The notes under the pieces were generated by a model. The model ran no database searches. It was not told the origin of the DNA and was given only the letters and a program-made list of their open reading frames with translations. A stretch of 64,000 bases of DNA, from positions 124,001 to 188,000 of the forward strand of contig CAWGFM010000004.1 of assembly GCA_963821935.1 (NCBI GenBank), read 5' to 3'. The DNA is from JAOUEA01 sp963821935. GTDB lineage: Bacteria; Actinomycetota; UBA4738; HRBIN12. Of this stretch, positions 9,151 through 22,105 are shown piece by piece. Positions within the stretch are counted from its first letter, which is position 1. Each line of letters opens with the position of its first letter. Made by a program: the position numbers and the translations under genes.

Positions 9151-9155
9151 CCCGG

Positions 9156-9980
9156 TCAGACTGCCGCCGCCTCCAGGAACGGGAGGACGGCGTCGTCGAA
9201 GGCTTGAGGATCGCGCAGGTTCGGGACGTGATCGGTGTCCAGGGTCACCGCGCGGCCGTCCAGCACTTCGCGAGCCACCAACTCCCCCAGGCGCCGCATG
9301 TCGGGCGGGTCGTGGGCAGCGATCACGACCAGCATCGGGACATCGATCTCACCCAGACGCAGAGCGGCTGGAGGGTCGAGCTCCTCGATGGCGCTCTCGT
9401 CCATCGTGAGCTCGTGGATGTTGTCCATGGCGATCTCTCGGATGCGTCGACCCGCTTCGTCGTCGGTCCCCAGCGGCGCCCAGATCGCCAGCTCGGCGTC
9501 GACGGCGCCCGGGTGGTCTCCCGCCTCGATCGCTGCTTCGATCGGTGCTGCACGCTCGGCCCACCATTCCTCTTCTTCCTCCAGCTCTTCGAACCCCCCC
9601 AGAGCCGTCGTCACGGCCACCAGGGCCGTGATGCGATCGGGGTGCTCGAGGGCGAAGTCGATCTCCACGCCACCGCCCACCGAGCACCCCACCAGCGCGG
9701 TCCGATCGACGCCGAGGTGATCCAGCAGAGCCGCGAGATCGCGCACATGGGAGAAGGGCGCACCCGTCAGGCGACTCGATCGACCGTACCCGCGCAGGTC
9801 GTACCGAAGCAGCCGGTACCGGTCTGCCCAGGAGGCGAACTGCGGATCCCAGGTTCGCGAATCCCAGAGGCCCGGGTGCAGGAACGTCACCCACGGTCCC
9901 TCGCCCGCCACCTCGTAGTGGAGATGCCCATCGTCCGCCAGGTCCAACCGTCCGGTGATCGGTGCCCCCGTCTCGTTCAC
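9156..9980 (-). CDS. Alpha/beta hydrolase
   Basis: A 274-residue alpha/beta-hydrolase of unknown substrate. It has the oxyanion-region HPGLWDSRTWD, the strand RYDLRGYGRSS, the nucleophile elbow GCSVGGG (Ser about residue 101), and later candidate Asp (AAHDPPD) and His (TDHVPNL) of the triad. A run of acidic residues (EELEEEEEWW) sits in the lid region. The ATG overlaps the stop of the HIT gene upstream by four bases, so it is co-translated; its end faces the EF-G-like gene with only five bases between. Confidence 0.85.
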   Translation of the reverse strand: MNETGAPITGRLDLADDGHLHYEVAGEGPWVTFLHPGLWDSRTWDPQFASWADRYRLLRYDLRGYGRSSRLTGAPFSHVRDLAALLDHLGVDRTALVGCSVGGGVEIDFALEHPDRITALVAVTTALGGFEELEEEEEWWAERAAPIEAAIEAGDHPGAVDAELAIWAPLGTDDEAGRRIREIAMDNIHELTMDESAIEELDPPAALRLGEIDVPMLVVIAAHDPPDMRRLGELVAREVLDGRAVTLDTDHVPNLRDPQAFDDAVLPFLEAAAV

Positions 9981-10468
9981 CCGCCCTCCTCGAAATGCTC
10001 GATGAGCCTGGCTCGGGTGTCGGCGAGGAGCTCAGGAAGCACCCGCGTCTGTCCCACCGCCGGCATGAAGTTGGTATCGCCGCTCCAGCGCGGAACCACG
10101 TGCCAGTGCAGATGGTCGGGGATGCCGGCGCCGGCGATCGAGCCCAGGTTCATCCCGACGTTGTAGCCGTGCGGGGACGAGCCCTCGCGGAGCGCGCGGA
10201 TCGACCGCTGTAGCAGCCGCTGCATCTCCACGTTCTCATCGTCGGTGAGATCCTCGACGTCGCCGGTGTGGCGGTAGGGCACGATCAGCACGTGCCCGGG
10301 GTTATACGGGAACTTGTTGAGCACCACGAACGCGAGACTGCCGCGTGTCAGCACCCGTTGGGGCTCACGCTCTGGCACGTCGCAGAACACACACCCCTCG
10401 TCCTGGGGGCTCTCATCCTTCGCCGCCTGGATGTACTGCATGCGCCAGGGGCTCCAGAGATGCTCCAC
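9977..10468 (-). CDS. HIT family nucleotide hydrolase/phosphorylase
   Basis: A 163-residue histidine-triad protein. The active site reads HLHWHVVPRW (H-x-H-x-H), and a CVFC zinc-type pair lies near residue 27. The N-terminus EHLWSPWRMQYI is typical of actinobacterial HIT proteins next to thrS; some of these are AP4A phosphorylases. Start is GTG 10468 with GGAGG 11 bases upstream, seven bases after the thrS stop; the longer frame to 10756 runs inside thrS. Its stop overlaps the hydrolase start. Confidence 0.9.
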   Translation of the reverse strand: MEHLWSPWRMQYIQAAKDESPQDEGCVFCDVPEREPQRVLTRGSLAFVVLNKFPYNPGHVLIVPYRHTGDVEDLTDDENVEMQRLLQRSIRALREGSSPHGYNVGMNLGSIAGAGIPDHLHWHVVPRWSGDTNFMPAVGQTRVLPELLADTRARLIEHFEEGG

Positions 10469-10475
10469 GTGCGCG

Positions 10476-12401
10476 TCAGCCTCCGAAGCCGGACTGCACG
10501 AGTGCGCGCGCGTTGGATTCATCGACGAGCGTGTCGAAGAGCCGATCGATCGAGACACCCTCGTGCTCCGTGCCGGCACGATCCCGCACGGTGTACGTGC
10601 CGGACTCGATATCGCGATCCCCCACCACCACCGTGTACGGAGCTTTGGCCAGCTGCGCGGAGCGGATCTTCTTGCCGACCGATGCACTCGAATCGTCCAC
10701 CACCGCACGCAGGCCGGCCGCCCTCGCCTTGTCCGCGAGCTCCTCACAATGACCAACGTGGCGATCGGCGACGGCCACGAACCGGACCTGCTCGGGTGAG
10801 AGCCAGAGTGGGAACGCGCCAGCGTAGTGCTCGGTGAGCACGCCGAAGAACCGCTCGACCGATCCGAACAGCGCGCGATGGATCATGATCGGCCGGTGGC
10901 GCTCGCCGTCGGCGGCCGCGTACTCCAGCTCGAAGCGCTGCGGCATCTGGAAGTCCAGCTGGATCGTGGACATCTGCCAGGTCCGGCCGATCGCATCACG
11001 CGCCTGCACGCTGATCTTGGGACCGTAGAAGGCACCGCCACCTTCATCCATCACCAGGTCGAGGTCCATGGACGCTGCCGCCCGCCGAAGCGCTTCGGTT
11101 GCCTCGCTCCACTCCTCCTCGCTGCCCACCGCCTTGTCGTCGGGCCTGGTGGACAGCTCCAGGTAGAACTCGTCCAGGCCGTAGTCTCGGAGCAGGTCCA
11201 GCACGAAGGTCAGGAGCGAACGCAGCTCGTCCTCCATCTGCTCGCGAGTGCAGAAGATGTGCGCGTCGTCCATGGTCAGTCCACGTACCCGCGTGAGCCC
11301 GTGCACGACGCCCGACAGCTCGTAGCGGTAGACCGTGCCGAATTCGAAGAGCCGCAACGGCAGCTCGCGGTAGCTCCTGGTCCGCGAGCGGAAGATCAAG
11401 ATGTGGAACGGGCAGTTCATGGGTTTCAGGTAGTACTGCGCACCCCCATCGAGCTCCATCGGCGGGAACATGCCATCGGCGAACCACGTCAGGTGGCCAC
11501 TCGTCTCGAACAGGTCCGACTTGGTGATGTGCGGTGAGTAGACGAACTCGTACCCACCTTCCTCGTGGCGGCGGCGCGAGTAGTCCTCCATGAGCCGGCG
11601 GATCAGCCCGCCCTTGGGGTGGAACACCGCCAGCCCCGACCCGATCTCTTCGGGGAAGGAGAACAGGTCGAGCTCGGCGCCGAGCTTGCGGTGGTCGCGG
11701 CGCTCGGCTTCCTGCAGGCGGTGAAGGTAGGCATCGAGGTCGTCGGCGTTCGCCCATGCGGTGCCGGCGATGCGGGTGAGCTGCGTGCCGGTGTCGTCGC
11801 CGCGCCAGTACGCGCCCGCCAGCGACGTGAGCTTGAAGGCGCCCAACACGCCGGTGTGGGGCACATGCGGACCCCGGCACAGGTCGGTCCACCCGTCGTT
11901 GGTGTACAGGCTGACGATGTCATCGGCCGGGGTCTCGTCGATGATCTCGAGCTTGAACGGCTGGCCCACCAGTCGAGCCTTGGCTTCGTCGGGAGCAACC
12001 TCCTCGCGAAGGAACGGCTGGTTGCGTTTCACGATCTGCCGCATGCGTCGGTCGATCTTCGTCAGATCGGTTTCGTGGATCGGGCCGGCCAGGTCGAAGT
12101 CGTAGTAGAACCCGTCCTCGACCGCTGGGCCGATGGCGTACGCGGAGCCCGGGAAGATGTCGCAGACGGCCTGCGCCAGGACGTGCGCGGTGGAATGGCG
12201 CAGGATCTGGAGGCCGTCGTCAGACCGGGCGTCGATCGGCTCGACCTCCACGTCGTCGGTGGGCACGAACGAGAGGTCACGCGGCTCGCCATCCACCCGC
12301 GCCGCGAGCGATCCCTTCGGCAGCACGGAGCCCACCGGCTCTCCCTCGGGAAGGGCGGTGGTGGAACCATCGGCGAAGGTCAGGATGGGCATGGCGGCCA
12401 T
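10476..12401 (-). CDS. thrS: Threonyl-tRNA synthetase
   Basis: Class II synthetase that charges tRNA-Thr, about 641 residues as expected. N-terminal TGS domain (MPILTFADGSTT), editing domain with the zinc-binding HSTAH and DLCRGPHV elements, class II core with KPMNCPFHI, RLFEFGTVYRYE and QLDFQMPQRF, and a C-terminal anticodon-binding domain (VAVADRHVGHCEELADK). Several starts are possible (GTG 12413, ATG 12401, ATG 12392); none has a clear ribosome site. I see no T-box leader in the 42 bases before the gene, which is too short for one. Confidence 0.97.
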   Translation of the reverse strand: MAAMPILTFADGSTTALPEGEPVGSVLPKGSLAARVDGEPRDLSFVPTDDVEVEPIDARSDDGLQILRHSTAHVLAQAVCDIFPGSAYAIGPAVEDGFYYDFDLAGPIHETDLTKIDRRMRQIVKRNQPFLREEVAPDEAKARLVGQPFKLEIIDETPADDIVSLYTNDGWTDLCRGPHVPHTGVLGAFKLTSLAGAYWRGDDTGTQLTRIAGTAWANADDLDAYLHRLQEAERRDHRKLGAELDLFSFPEEIGSGLAVFHPKGGLIRRLMEDYSRRRHEEGGYEFVYSPHITKSDLFETSGHLTWFADGMFPPMELDGGAQYYLKPMNCPFHILIFRSRTRSYRELPLRLFEFGTVYRYELSGVVHGLTRVRGLTMDDAHIFCTREQMEDELRSLLTFVLDLLRDYGLDEFYLELSTRPDDKAVGSEEEWSEATEALRRAAASMDLDLVMDEGGGAFYGPKISVQARDAIGRTWQMSTIQLDFQMPQRFELEYAAADGERHRPIMIHRALFGSVERFFGVLTEHYAGAFPLWLSPEQVRFVAVADRHVGHCEELADKARAAGLRAVVDDSSASVGKKIRSAQLAKAPYTVVVGDRDIESGTYTVRDRAGTEHEGVSIDRLFDTLVDESNARALVQSGFGG

Positions 12402-12455
12402 GATAGCCACCACGTGCGCCGCGCCCAGCTCGCCGCACGGCGAGCGGCCACATGG

Positions 12456-15005
12456 TCACTCGTAGGAGATGGACTCCAGGACGTCGAGCTTGGCCGCGCG
12501 CCGTGCGGGGAAGATCGCCGTCACCACGCCAGCCAACGCCGCGAAGATCACGAAGGTGATCAGCTGGCCAACCGGCAGGACGAACTCCGTGATGCCCTCG
12601 GGCGCCAGCGCCTGCTGCAGCGCCCAGCCGAAGACCACACCGATCACCACGCCGAACAGGGCGCCCATGATGGCGATGATCACCGCTTCCCAGCGGATCA
12701 TGCGCTTGACCTGGGTACGGCTCATGCCGACGGCGCGCAGCAGACCGAGCTCATGCGTGCGCTCGAAGATGGACAGGCCGAGCGTGTTGGCGATGCCGAA
12801 CAGCGCGATGATCACCGCCAGCGTCAGCATCGCGGTGATCAGCCCCAAGAGCTGATTCACGAAGCCCGCCTGCTGCTCGCGGAAGGCCGTCTGATCCTGC
12901 ACCAAGACGTTGCCGAACTCCTCGATCGAGGTCTCGATCTCCTGTGTCACGGCCGCCGGATCGACACCGTCGGTGAGCTTGACGAACACGAAGATGTCGA
13001 GCCGCTGCCGGAAGAGCTGGTCGTAGGTCTCGAGCGAGACGACGTAGTCGTCGACGATGGAGTTGACGCCGAACGTGCCACCGATCGTCAGGGGTCGCTC
13101 GCCGCCGGCCGGGAACGCCGACGGCAGCTCCTGACCGACCGACCACCCGTTCTCGGCGAGGGTCTCGTCGTAGACGAGGACGTCGCCCCCCTCCAGCGCC
13201 TGGAGCGCGTCCTGGTCGACGTCCAGGTCGGTGACCTGCTCGACCGTCGTGGGATCGATCCCGGTCATGACGGAATCCGTCCCGTCGACCTTGAACCCCC
13301 CCTGCCGCAGCTCGGAGACGGCAGCCACCCCATCGACCTCGCGGGTCTTGGCCGCCACATCCTGGCTGAACGGCGTGAACGAGGACGTGGTCATGACCAG
13401 GTCCGCCCGCAAGGTATCGGCCAAGGCTTTGTCGAACGAGGCTTTCAGCGATGCGGACAAGATCGAGACCATGGCGATCAGGCCGAGGCCGATCATCAGG
13501 GCCGACGATGTGGCGGCGGTACGGCGCGGGTTGCGCATGGCGTTCTCGCGACCCAGACGACCCGGCATGCTGCGGTGCTTGAGGGGCGACCCGATCGCGC
13601 CCGCGAGCGGCTTCGAGGCCAACGGCGACAGGATCGCCACCCCCACGAATGTCACCGCTGCCCCCGCGCCGATCAGCAACCCTGCGTTCGAGGGCTCGCC
13701 GAACAGGCCGTAGGCAAGCCCCCCGATGCCGGCCGCGGTGACGATGAGCCCGATGACGAAACGCTTCCCCAGGCCGGCCGAAGCAGCTTCCTGCGATGAT
13801 CGGAGCGCCTCGATCGGCGCAACCTTCGAGGCGCGGCGGGCGGGCACGACGGATGCGATCACCGTGACACTCACGCCGATGATGAAGGCGACGACCACCG
13901 TGCGAGGCTGCAGCTGCAGCGTGGTGCTGGGCAGGTCGATGCCGAAAGCGCTCAAGAGGGACTTGAGCACGATCGCGATGCCGATGCCGGCCGCGATGCC
14001 GAGCGCCGACCCCACCAGGCCGATCACGAGCGCCTCGGTGATGACCGAGGTCAGCACCTGCCGGCGGCTGGCGCCCACCGCTCGCAACAGCGCCAGCTCC
14101 TTCCCGCGTTGGGCGACGATGATCGAGAACGTGTTGAAGATGATGAACGCACCCACGAACAGCGCGATGGCGGCGAACACTAGCAGGGCGATCCGGAAGA
14201 ACCCCAAACCCTCCTTCAGCTGCTCGGATTGCTCGTCGGCCACCGAGGTCGCGGTGAGCGCCTCGGTCTTCGGGGGGAGCTCCTGCTGGATCGTGTTCCG
14301 GAGCTGCGCGGGCTGGATGCCCTCCTCACCCAGCACCGAGATGGAGTCGAACACGCCCTCCTTGCTGAGGACGCGCTGGGCGGTGGCGGTCTCGAACAGC
14401 GCGAGGGTGGCGCCGCCCAGGTTGTCGGCATCGCCGAACCCCGCGATGCCCGAGATCGTGAACTCCTCCGGAGCGATGCCCTCGAACAAGATCGTGATCG
14501 GCGAACCGACCGTCAGGTCATACGTCGTGGCCGTGGCGGCGTCCACCGCGACGTCCTGCGGACCGGTGGGTTGCTCGCCCTCACGCAAGACGAGGCTGGC
14601 ATTGTTCTGCGACCAGTTCGTCCCGATCGTCGGCGGCCCGACCCCTCCGATGGCGTCACCGGTGCTCGGATCCTGCATCTGTGCATACCCGGAGAGGTCG
14701 CCCGTCGCGGACGCGACACCCTGCACCTGTCGCACCGTGTCCAGCAACGCGTCGGGCACGGTGTCGCGTTCTTCGCCTGCGCCGCCGCCCGGTCCGGTGG
14801 CCGACGGCGCGAACGCCTGCTCGGCGCGCACGATCACATCGGAGCCACTCGCTGCCTGACTGAACAGGTCATCGAACGCCTTGTTCATCGTGTCGGTCAG
14901 GACGAAGGTGCCGACGACGAACCCGACCCCGAGCACGATCGAGGTGAAGGTGAGCACCAGCCGGCGCTTCCGAGCGAAGAGGCTCTTGAGCGTGGAGCGA
15001 AGCAC
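12456..15005 (-). CDS. ABC transporter permease, MacB/FtsX type
   Basis: An 849-residue permease with two FtsX units. N-terminal helix at about 14-36 (LTFTSIVLGVGFVVGTFVL), extracytoplasmic MacB-PCD domain, three helices of the first FtsX domain (about 275-400), then a second helix plus periplasmic domain and a last set of three helices near the C-terminus (LGLITAMLTLAVIIALFG and onward). RxxxKLDVLESISYE is the usual end. The substrate is unknown; such pairs export lipids, peptides or drugs. The ATPase gene lies immediately upstream on the same strand with an 8-base gap. Confidence 0.93.
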   Translation of the reverse strand: MLRSTLKSLFARKRRLVLTFTSIVLGVGFVVGTFVLTDTMNKAFDDLFSQAASGSDVIVRAEQAFAPSATGPGGGAGEERDTVPDALLDTVRQVQGVASATGDLSGYAQMQDPSTGDAIGGVGPPTIGTNWSQNNASLVLREGEQPTGPQDVAVDAATATTYDLTVGSPITILFEGIAPEEFTISGIAGFGDADNLGGATLALFETATAQRVLSKEGVFDSISVLGEEGIQPAQLRNTIQQELPPKTEALTATSVADEQSEQLKEGLGFFRIALLVFAAIALFVGAFIIFNTFSIIVAQRGKELALLRAVGASRRQVLTSVITEALVIGLVGSALGIAAGIGIAIVLKSLLSAFGIDLPSTTLQLQPRTVVVAFIIGVSVTVIASVVPARRASKVAPIEALRSSQEAASAGLGKRFVIGLIVTAAGIGGLAYGLFGEPSNAGLLIGAGAAVTFVGVAILSPLASKPLAGAIGSPLKHRSMPGRLGRENAMRNPRRTAATSSALMIGLGLIAMVSILSASLKASFDKALADTLRADLVMTTSSFTPFSQDVAAKTREVDGVAAVSELRQGGFKVDGTDSVMTGIDPTTVEQVTDLDVDQDALQALEGGDVLVYDETLAENGWSVGQELPSAFPAGGERPLTIGGTFGVNSIVDDYVVSLETYDQLFRQRLDIFVFVKLTDGVDPAAVTQEIETSIEEFGNVLVQDQTAFREQQAGFVNQLLGLITAMLTLAVIIALFGIANTLGLSIFERTHELGLLRAVGMSRTQVKRMIRWEAVIIAIMGALFGVVIGVVFGWALQQALAPEGITEFVLPVGQLITFVIFAALAGVVTAIFPARRAAKLDVLESISYE

Positions 15006-15013
15006 GGGAGTCC

Positions 15014-15790
<777 letters not shown>

Positions 15791-15920
15791 GGTGGCGTCT
15801 CCTCGTGATGGTCGACGCTCGCGAGCCAGCCGGATTCGCTCGTCGAGCGGCCGACACCCTAACGGATGGACCGGGGACGGATCGTGAACGCGCGAGGGGC
15901 TCGCCGGCGAGCTGGTGACG

Positions 15921-16112
15921 TCAGACGGTGCGGCGACGCGAGCGCGGCGGCCGGGCGGGGCGGTGACGATGCTGCTCCCCTGCACCCAGGTCCATGATGC
16001 CTCCCCAGGCGACCGTGACCACCAGTAAGGCGAGTGCGGCGATGATGAACGAGACGAACATCTCCTTCATCGTTGCACGCACCGAGGCGTTTCCCAGGAG
16101 CCAACCGGCCAT
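15921..16112 (-). CDS. Possible small membrane protein
   Basis: An open frame of 63 residues begins 15 bases after the stop of the UvrA-like gene on the same strand. It contains one clear hydrophobic helix (VSFIIAALALLVVTVAWGG) followed by an Arg/His/Pro-rich tail, which is a plausible single-span membrane peptide. A second start (M15, 16070) would shorten it. There is no strong ribosome site, and I do not recognise a family. The remaining part of this 337-base gap (15791-15920) holds the ABC ATPase leader and nothing else I can identify. Confidence 0.4.
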   Translation of the reverse strand: MAGWLLGNASVRATMKEMFVSFIIAALALLVVTVAWGGIMDLGAGEQHRHRPARPPRSRRRTV

Positions 16113-16127
16113 CTTCGCCCCGGATCC

Positions 16128-18515
<2,388 letters not shown>

Positions 18516-18535
18516 CGTGTCTCCATGGGCCGGGC

Positions 18536-19006
18536 TCAGCGCACCGCCTTCTTCACGAGCGCGGCGATCTTCTTCTCTTCGGTGGCGGTCAGCTTCGTGA
18601 GCGCCCATGACGTCGGCCACATCGCCCCCTGGTCGAGGTTCGCCTCGTCGCTGAAACCGAACGTCGCGTACCTCGCGTCGAACTTCCCCGCACTCTGGAA
18701 GAAGCACACGATCTTGCCATCCTTGGCGTACGCGGGCATCCCGTACCAAGTCTTCGGGACGAGGTCCGGCGCGGCGGACGTGACGATCGCGTGGAGCCGC
18801 TTGGCCATCGTGCGATCCGTGCCCTTCATCTCAGCGATCTTCGAAAGCAGGGTCTTCTCCCCGTCCTCCTTGGCCGCCTCTGCCTTCAGCTCCTTGGCGC
18901 GCTCCTTCATGGCTGCCCGTTCCTCAGCCGTGAATCCCTTCGACGATGTCGCCGTGCGCTTGGCGGACTTCCGTGTGCTCTTCTTCGCGGGTTTCTTCTC
19001 AGCCAT
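18536..19006 (-). CDS. DUF1801-domain protein with basic N-terminal tail
   Basis: A 156-residue protein. Residues 1-25 are Lys/Arg/Ser/Ala-rich (EKKPAKKSTRKSAKR) and may bind nucleic acid; the rest is a DUF1801 fold with the typical WYGMPAYAKDGKIVCFF and FGFSDEANLDQG blocks. DUF1801 relatives include the Bacillus frataxin-like iron chaperone, but function here is unproven. Its ATG overlaps the upstream pyridoxamine-oxidase-like gene by 8 bases, and the UvrA-like gene follows after 20 bases, so these look co-transcribed. Confidence 0.82.
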   Translation of the reverse strand: MAEKKPAKKSTRKSAKRTATSSKGFTAEERAAMKERAKELKAEAAKEDGEKTLLSKIAEMKGTDRTMAKRLHAIVTSAAPDLVPKTWYGMPAYAKDGKIVCFFQSAGKFDARYATFGFSDEANLDQGAMWPTSWALTKLTATEEKKIAALVKKAVR

Positions 19007-19481
19007 CGTGACGTACCTCCTCCGGACGGATCACCTCTTCGAGCCAGGCGCTGTCGCGCATGAGCGTGCGGCCGGGGATCTCATCCGCCTCGCGCCACGC
19101 CTGCACTCGCACCGGCCGCAACACGAAGTAGGCATAGCCCGTGTCGCGGCGCGGATCCCAGTCGGCCTGTGCGGCGAACGCCGCCCCCAGCCCATCGTCG
19201 GCTGCGACGGCGACCGCCCTCTCCAGGACGGCGTCGATCATCACCAGGTCGCGCGTCGGTCCGACGGCGAGTCTGGCGTCGCCGGACGCGGTCAGGTTGC
19301 GCGCGGTGATCGACGTTGCCTCGATCGCGACCACCACTCGCTCGTCCACCCAGGCGAGCGACAGGGGCACGAGGTGTGGCTCGCCTGCGGACGACGCCGT
19401 GGCCATCCACACGTCGATCGCCGGGGTCGCCAGCATGGCCATCGTGTCGGCCCTGCGGGTCTCGCGGTCGCGGGCAGCCAT
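18999..19481 (-). CDS. Pyridoxamine 5'-phosphate oxidase-like split-barrel protein
   Basis: A 160-residue flavin-type split barrel: TPAIDVWMATASSAGEPHLV, LSLAWVDERVVVAI, TARNLTASGDARLAVGPT. Actinobacterial members bind FMN, F420 or haem; the sequence alone does not tell which. It overlaps the DUF1801 gene by 8 bases and follows the VOC gene by 9 bases, forming a compact minus-strand group of AraC, VOC, split-barrel, DUF1801 and UvrA-like genes. Confidence 0.75.
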   Translation of the reverse strand: MAARDRETRRADTMAMLATPAIDVWMATASSAGEPHLVPLSLAWVDERVVVAIEATSITARNLTASGDARLAVGPTRDLVMIDAVLERAVAVAADDGLGAAFAAQADWDPRRDTGYAYFVLRPVRVQAWREADEIPGRTLMRDSAWLEEVIRPEEVRHDG

Positions 19482-19490
19482 CGTCCGGAC

Positions 19491-19906
19491 TCAGGTCAGC
19501 TCCTGGATGCGGATCAGGTTGCCGGCGGGGTCGCGGAGGGCGCAGTCACGAACGCCGTACGGTTGGTCGGTCGGTTCCTGCACGATCTCGACATCGCCGG
19601 CCTGCAGCCGTTCGAAGGTGCCGTCGAGGTCCTTGGTGGCAAGGAGGAGGCTGGCGTAGGTGCCTTTGGCCATCATCTCGGTGATGGTGCGTCGCTCGTC
19701 GTCGGTGATGCCGGGGTCGGCGGCCGGCGGGTGCAGGACGATGGACGTGGCGGGCTGGTCAACGGGGCCGACCGTGATCCAGTGCATCCCGCCGTATTCG
19801 ACGTCGTCGCGGACCTCGAAGCCGAGGGCATCGCGATAGAAGGCACGTGCGGCGTCCGGATCGTCCTGCGGGAGGAAGCTCGCGTGGATGGTGATGTCCA
19901 TGGCGG

Positions 19907-19910
<4 letters not shown>
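19491..19910 (-). CDS. VOC (glyoxalase/bleomycin-resistance fold) protein
   Basis: A 139-residue vicinal-oxygen-chelate protein: FYRDALGFEVRDDV, a metal-ligand-like MHWITVG, and the end CALRDPAGNLIRIQEL with the conserved Glu. The substrate is unknown. The start ATG 19910 overlaps the stop of the AraC regulator gene by four bases (ATGA), a pairing often seen for AraC plus VOC gene couples, which suggests the regulator controls this enzyme. Confidence 0.88.
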
Positions 19911-20356
<446 letters not shown>

Positions 20357-20460
20357 CTGCGAATCGTGTCAGGTCGCGTCGGAGGTGCCAAAGGCCGGGG
20401 TGGACCACCTCGTGGCTTCCGCAGGGTCAACCGGTGGGGCGCGGCACGTCGTGAACCTGC

Positions 20461-21084
20461 CTAGGCGGTGCGTGGCCGCCACGGCTCGTGCTCGTGCGCG
20501 AGCCAGACCAGCTCGGGGTCGAGCGCGCGCACCAGCAGCTGGCCTTCGGTGTGCGGCTCGTCGAGCTCGCCGAACCAGACCGCCATGTCGCCGCCGACGA
20601 CGACCGGACGCCCGCCGGTCTCGACGACGACCACCTGCGTGCCGCGTGTGTGACCCGGCGCCGGGACGAGCCGGATCCCGGGAAGCAGCTCGAGCTCGCC
20701 GTCGACCGGCACGTACCGCACGCCGGGCGCCTCGAGCCACTCGCGGATGGTGTAGTCGTCCTGGCTGCGCGCGTCGTCGAGCTCCCGGCGCTGGACGTAG
20801 ATCGGCTTGCCGGCGAAGAGGTGGTTGCCGCCGCAGTGATCGCCATGCAGGTGCGTGTTGACGACGATGTCGATGCCGGCGAGATCGAGGTCCTGCTCGC
20901 TCAGCGGCCGGAGGCGGGGGTCCATGTCGGCAAGCCACGGGTGCAGCTCCGTCATGCCGGTGTCGACCAGCACACGCGCCTCGGGATGGTCGATGATGTG
21001 CACGTAGACTGGCATCCGCTCGCCCTCGACGTGCAGGTCGGCAACGAAGATTGGCGTGATGATGATCGAGGCGGCGGCGTTCAT
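20461..21084 (-). CDS. Metallo-beta-lactamase-fold hydrolase
   Basis: A 207-residue MBL-fold enzyme with the zinc motif HLHGDH at 78-83, the GHTRGTQ histidine and GGDMAVW aspartate further on. The overall size and the DTGM element before the zinc motif resemble N-acyl homoserine lactonase-like enzymes, but the substrate cannot be told. I place the start at ATG 21084; the longer frame to 21231 runs through the tRNA-Val gene and cannot be coding. Confidence 0.88.
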   Translation of the reverse strand: MNAAASIIITPIFVADLHVEGERMPVYVHIIDHPEARVLVDTGMTELHPWLADMDPRLRPLSEQDLDLAGIDIVVNTHLHGDHCGGNHLFAGKPIYVQRRELDDARSQDDYTIREWLEAPGVRYVPVDGELELLPGIRLVPAPGHTRGTQVVVVETGGRPVVVGGDMAVWFGELDEPHTEGQLLVRALDPELVWLAHEHEPWRPRTA

Positions 21085-21126
21085 CGTGTACCGACCGCCG
21101 CGGTGGTGGTTGAGACGGTCATCCGG

Positions 21127-21198
21127 TGGGCGCGGCAGGTTTTGAACCTGCGACCTCTCGCGTGTGAGGCGAGCGCTCTCCCACTGAGCTACGCGCCC
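21127..21198 (-). tRNA. tRNA-Val (CAC anticodon)
   Basis: Read on the minus strand, a 72-base cloverleaf: acceptor GGGCGCG pairs with CGCGCCC, D-loop CTCAGTGGGAGAGC, anticodon stem CTCGC/GCGAG with loop CTCACAC (anticodon CAC), and a T-arm with GGTTCAAAACC. CCA is not encoded (ACCG follows the acceptor stem). Confidence 0.95.
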
Positions 21199-21412
21199 GG
21201 ATGTCAGGAACGATAGCAACCCACTCCGCACAGTGACGGCGGCACGTGCCCGCGTCGTGCCGCCGTCGGCCCGGGCGCGAGCCCGGACTTCACGCGGAGT
21301 GTGTCATGGAGCCTCCACATCCGCAAGATTTCCGGCCGCGTGCCGGGCTCGGTTGCATCGAGACCTGCCCTTGTTACCCTGCCACGTATCCGTCGTCGTC
21401 GAGCCCCCTGAG

Positions 21413-22105
21413 GTGCCGCCGCTGATCGCCCCATTGTTCTTCTTGACCGCCGGACTCCTGGTGGTCGCCGGCGCGAGCAAGGTCTGGTTGCCTCGGCCCA
21501 CGGCACAGGCCCTGTACGCGGCAGGGCTTCCCGCATCGGACCTCGCGGTGCGAGGGCTCGGGGTGCTGGAGATGGTCGTCGGCATCATCGCGCTGGTCCG
21601 ACCCGCGCCGTGGGTCGCCGTGCTGGTGGCACTGCTCTACCTCGGCTTCGCGTGCTTCGTCGGGTTCCTGCTGCTGGCACGTCCGAGCGCCACGTCGTGC
21701 GGCTGCGCGGGCGCTCGTGAGACCCGTCCCAGCTGGTTGCACGTTTCGGTGAACGTCGCGGCGGTGGCGGTCGCAGTTACCGCCGCGATCGACGGCTTCC
21801 CTTCGGTGGCGACCACCGCGACATCCCTCGGTGCCCTGACGGTGCCCGCCGTCGCCGGCCTGATCGTCGCGGGATGGCTCACGATCGTGGTCGTCACGGA
21901 GGTGCCCGCCTCGATGCAGGCATGGACCGCCCCTGACCACCACCAACAGGAGCTGTTCGATCCCGATCGCCACCGCCGAGCCGACGTGGCGCTCTCGACG
22001 GCGGGGGTGGCGGTCGGACACCCGAGCCTGTGGCCCGATCACGATCCGGTCACGGGATCCCCCCTCGACGATCCTCCGCCGGACGGTGCCGATGTCGGTC
22101 TCTGA
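21413..22105 (+). CDS. MauE/DoxX-like redox-associated membrane protein
   Basis: A membrane protein of about 230 residues, first gene of the cysteine-rich operon. It has four or five helices: the N-terminal LFFLTAGLLVVAGASKVWL, two central ones around VVGIIALV and VAVLVALLYLGFACFVGFLLL, and one near LTVPAVAGLIVAGWLTIVVV. A SCGCAG cysteine pair lies between helices, on a line with MauE, which is needed for maturation of the disulfide-rich methylamine dehydrogenase light chain. The C-terminal 60 residues are polar and His/Asp-rich. The GTG at 21413 is the best start but has a poor ribosome site. The end overlaps the next gene by 14 bases. Confidence 0.72.
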   Translation: MPPLIAPLFFLTAGLLVVAGASKVWLPRPTAQALYAAGLPASDLAVRGLGVLEMVVGIIALVRPAPWVAVLVALLYLGFACFVGFLLLARPSATSCGCAGARETRPSWLHVSVNVAAVAVAVTAAIDGFPSVATTATSLGALTVPAVAGLIVAGWLTIVVVTEVPASMQAWTAPDHHQQELFDPDRHRRADVALSTAGVAVGHPSLWPDHDPVTGSPLDDPPPDGADVGL

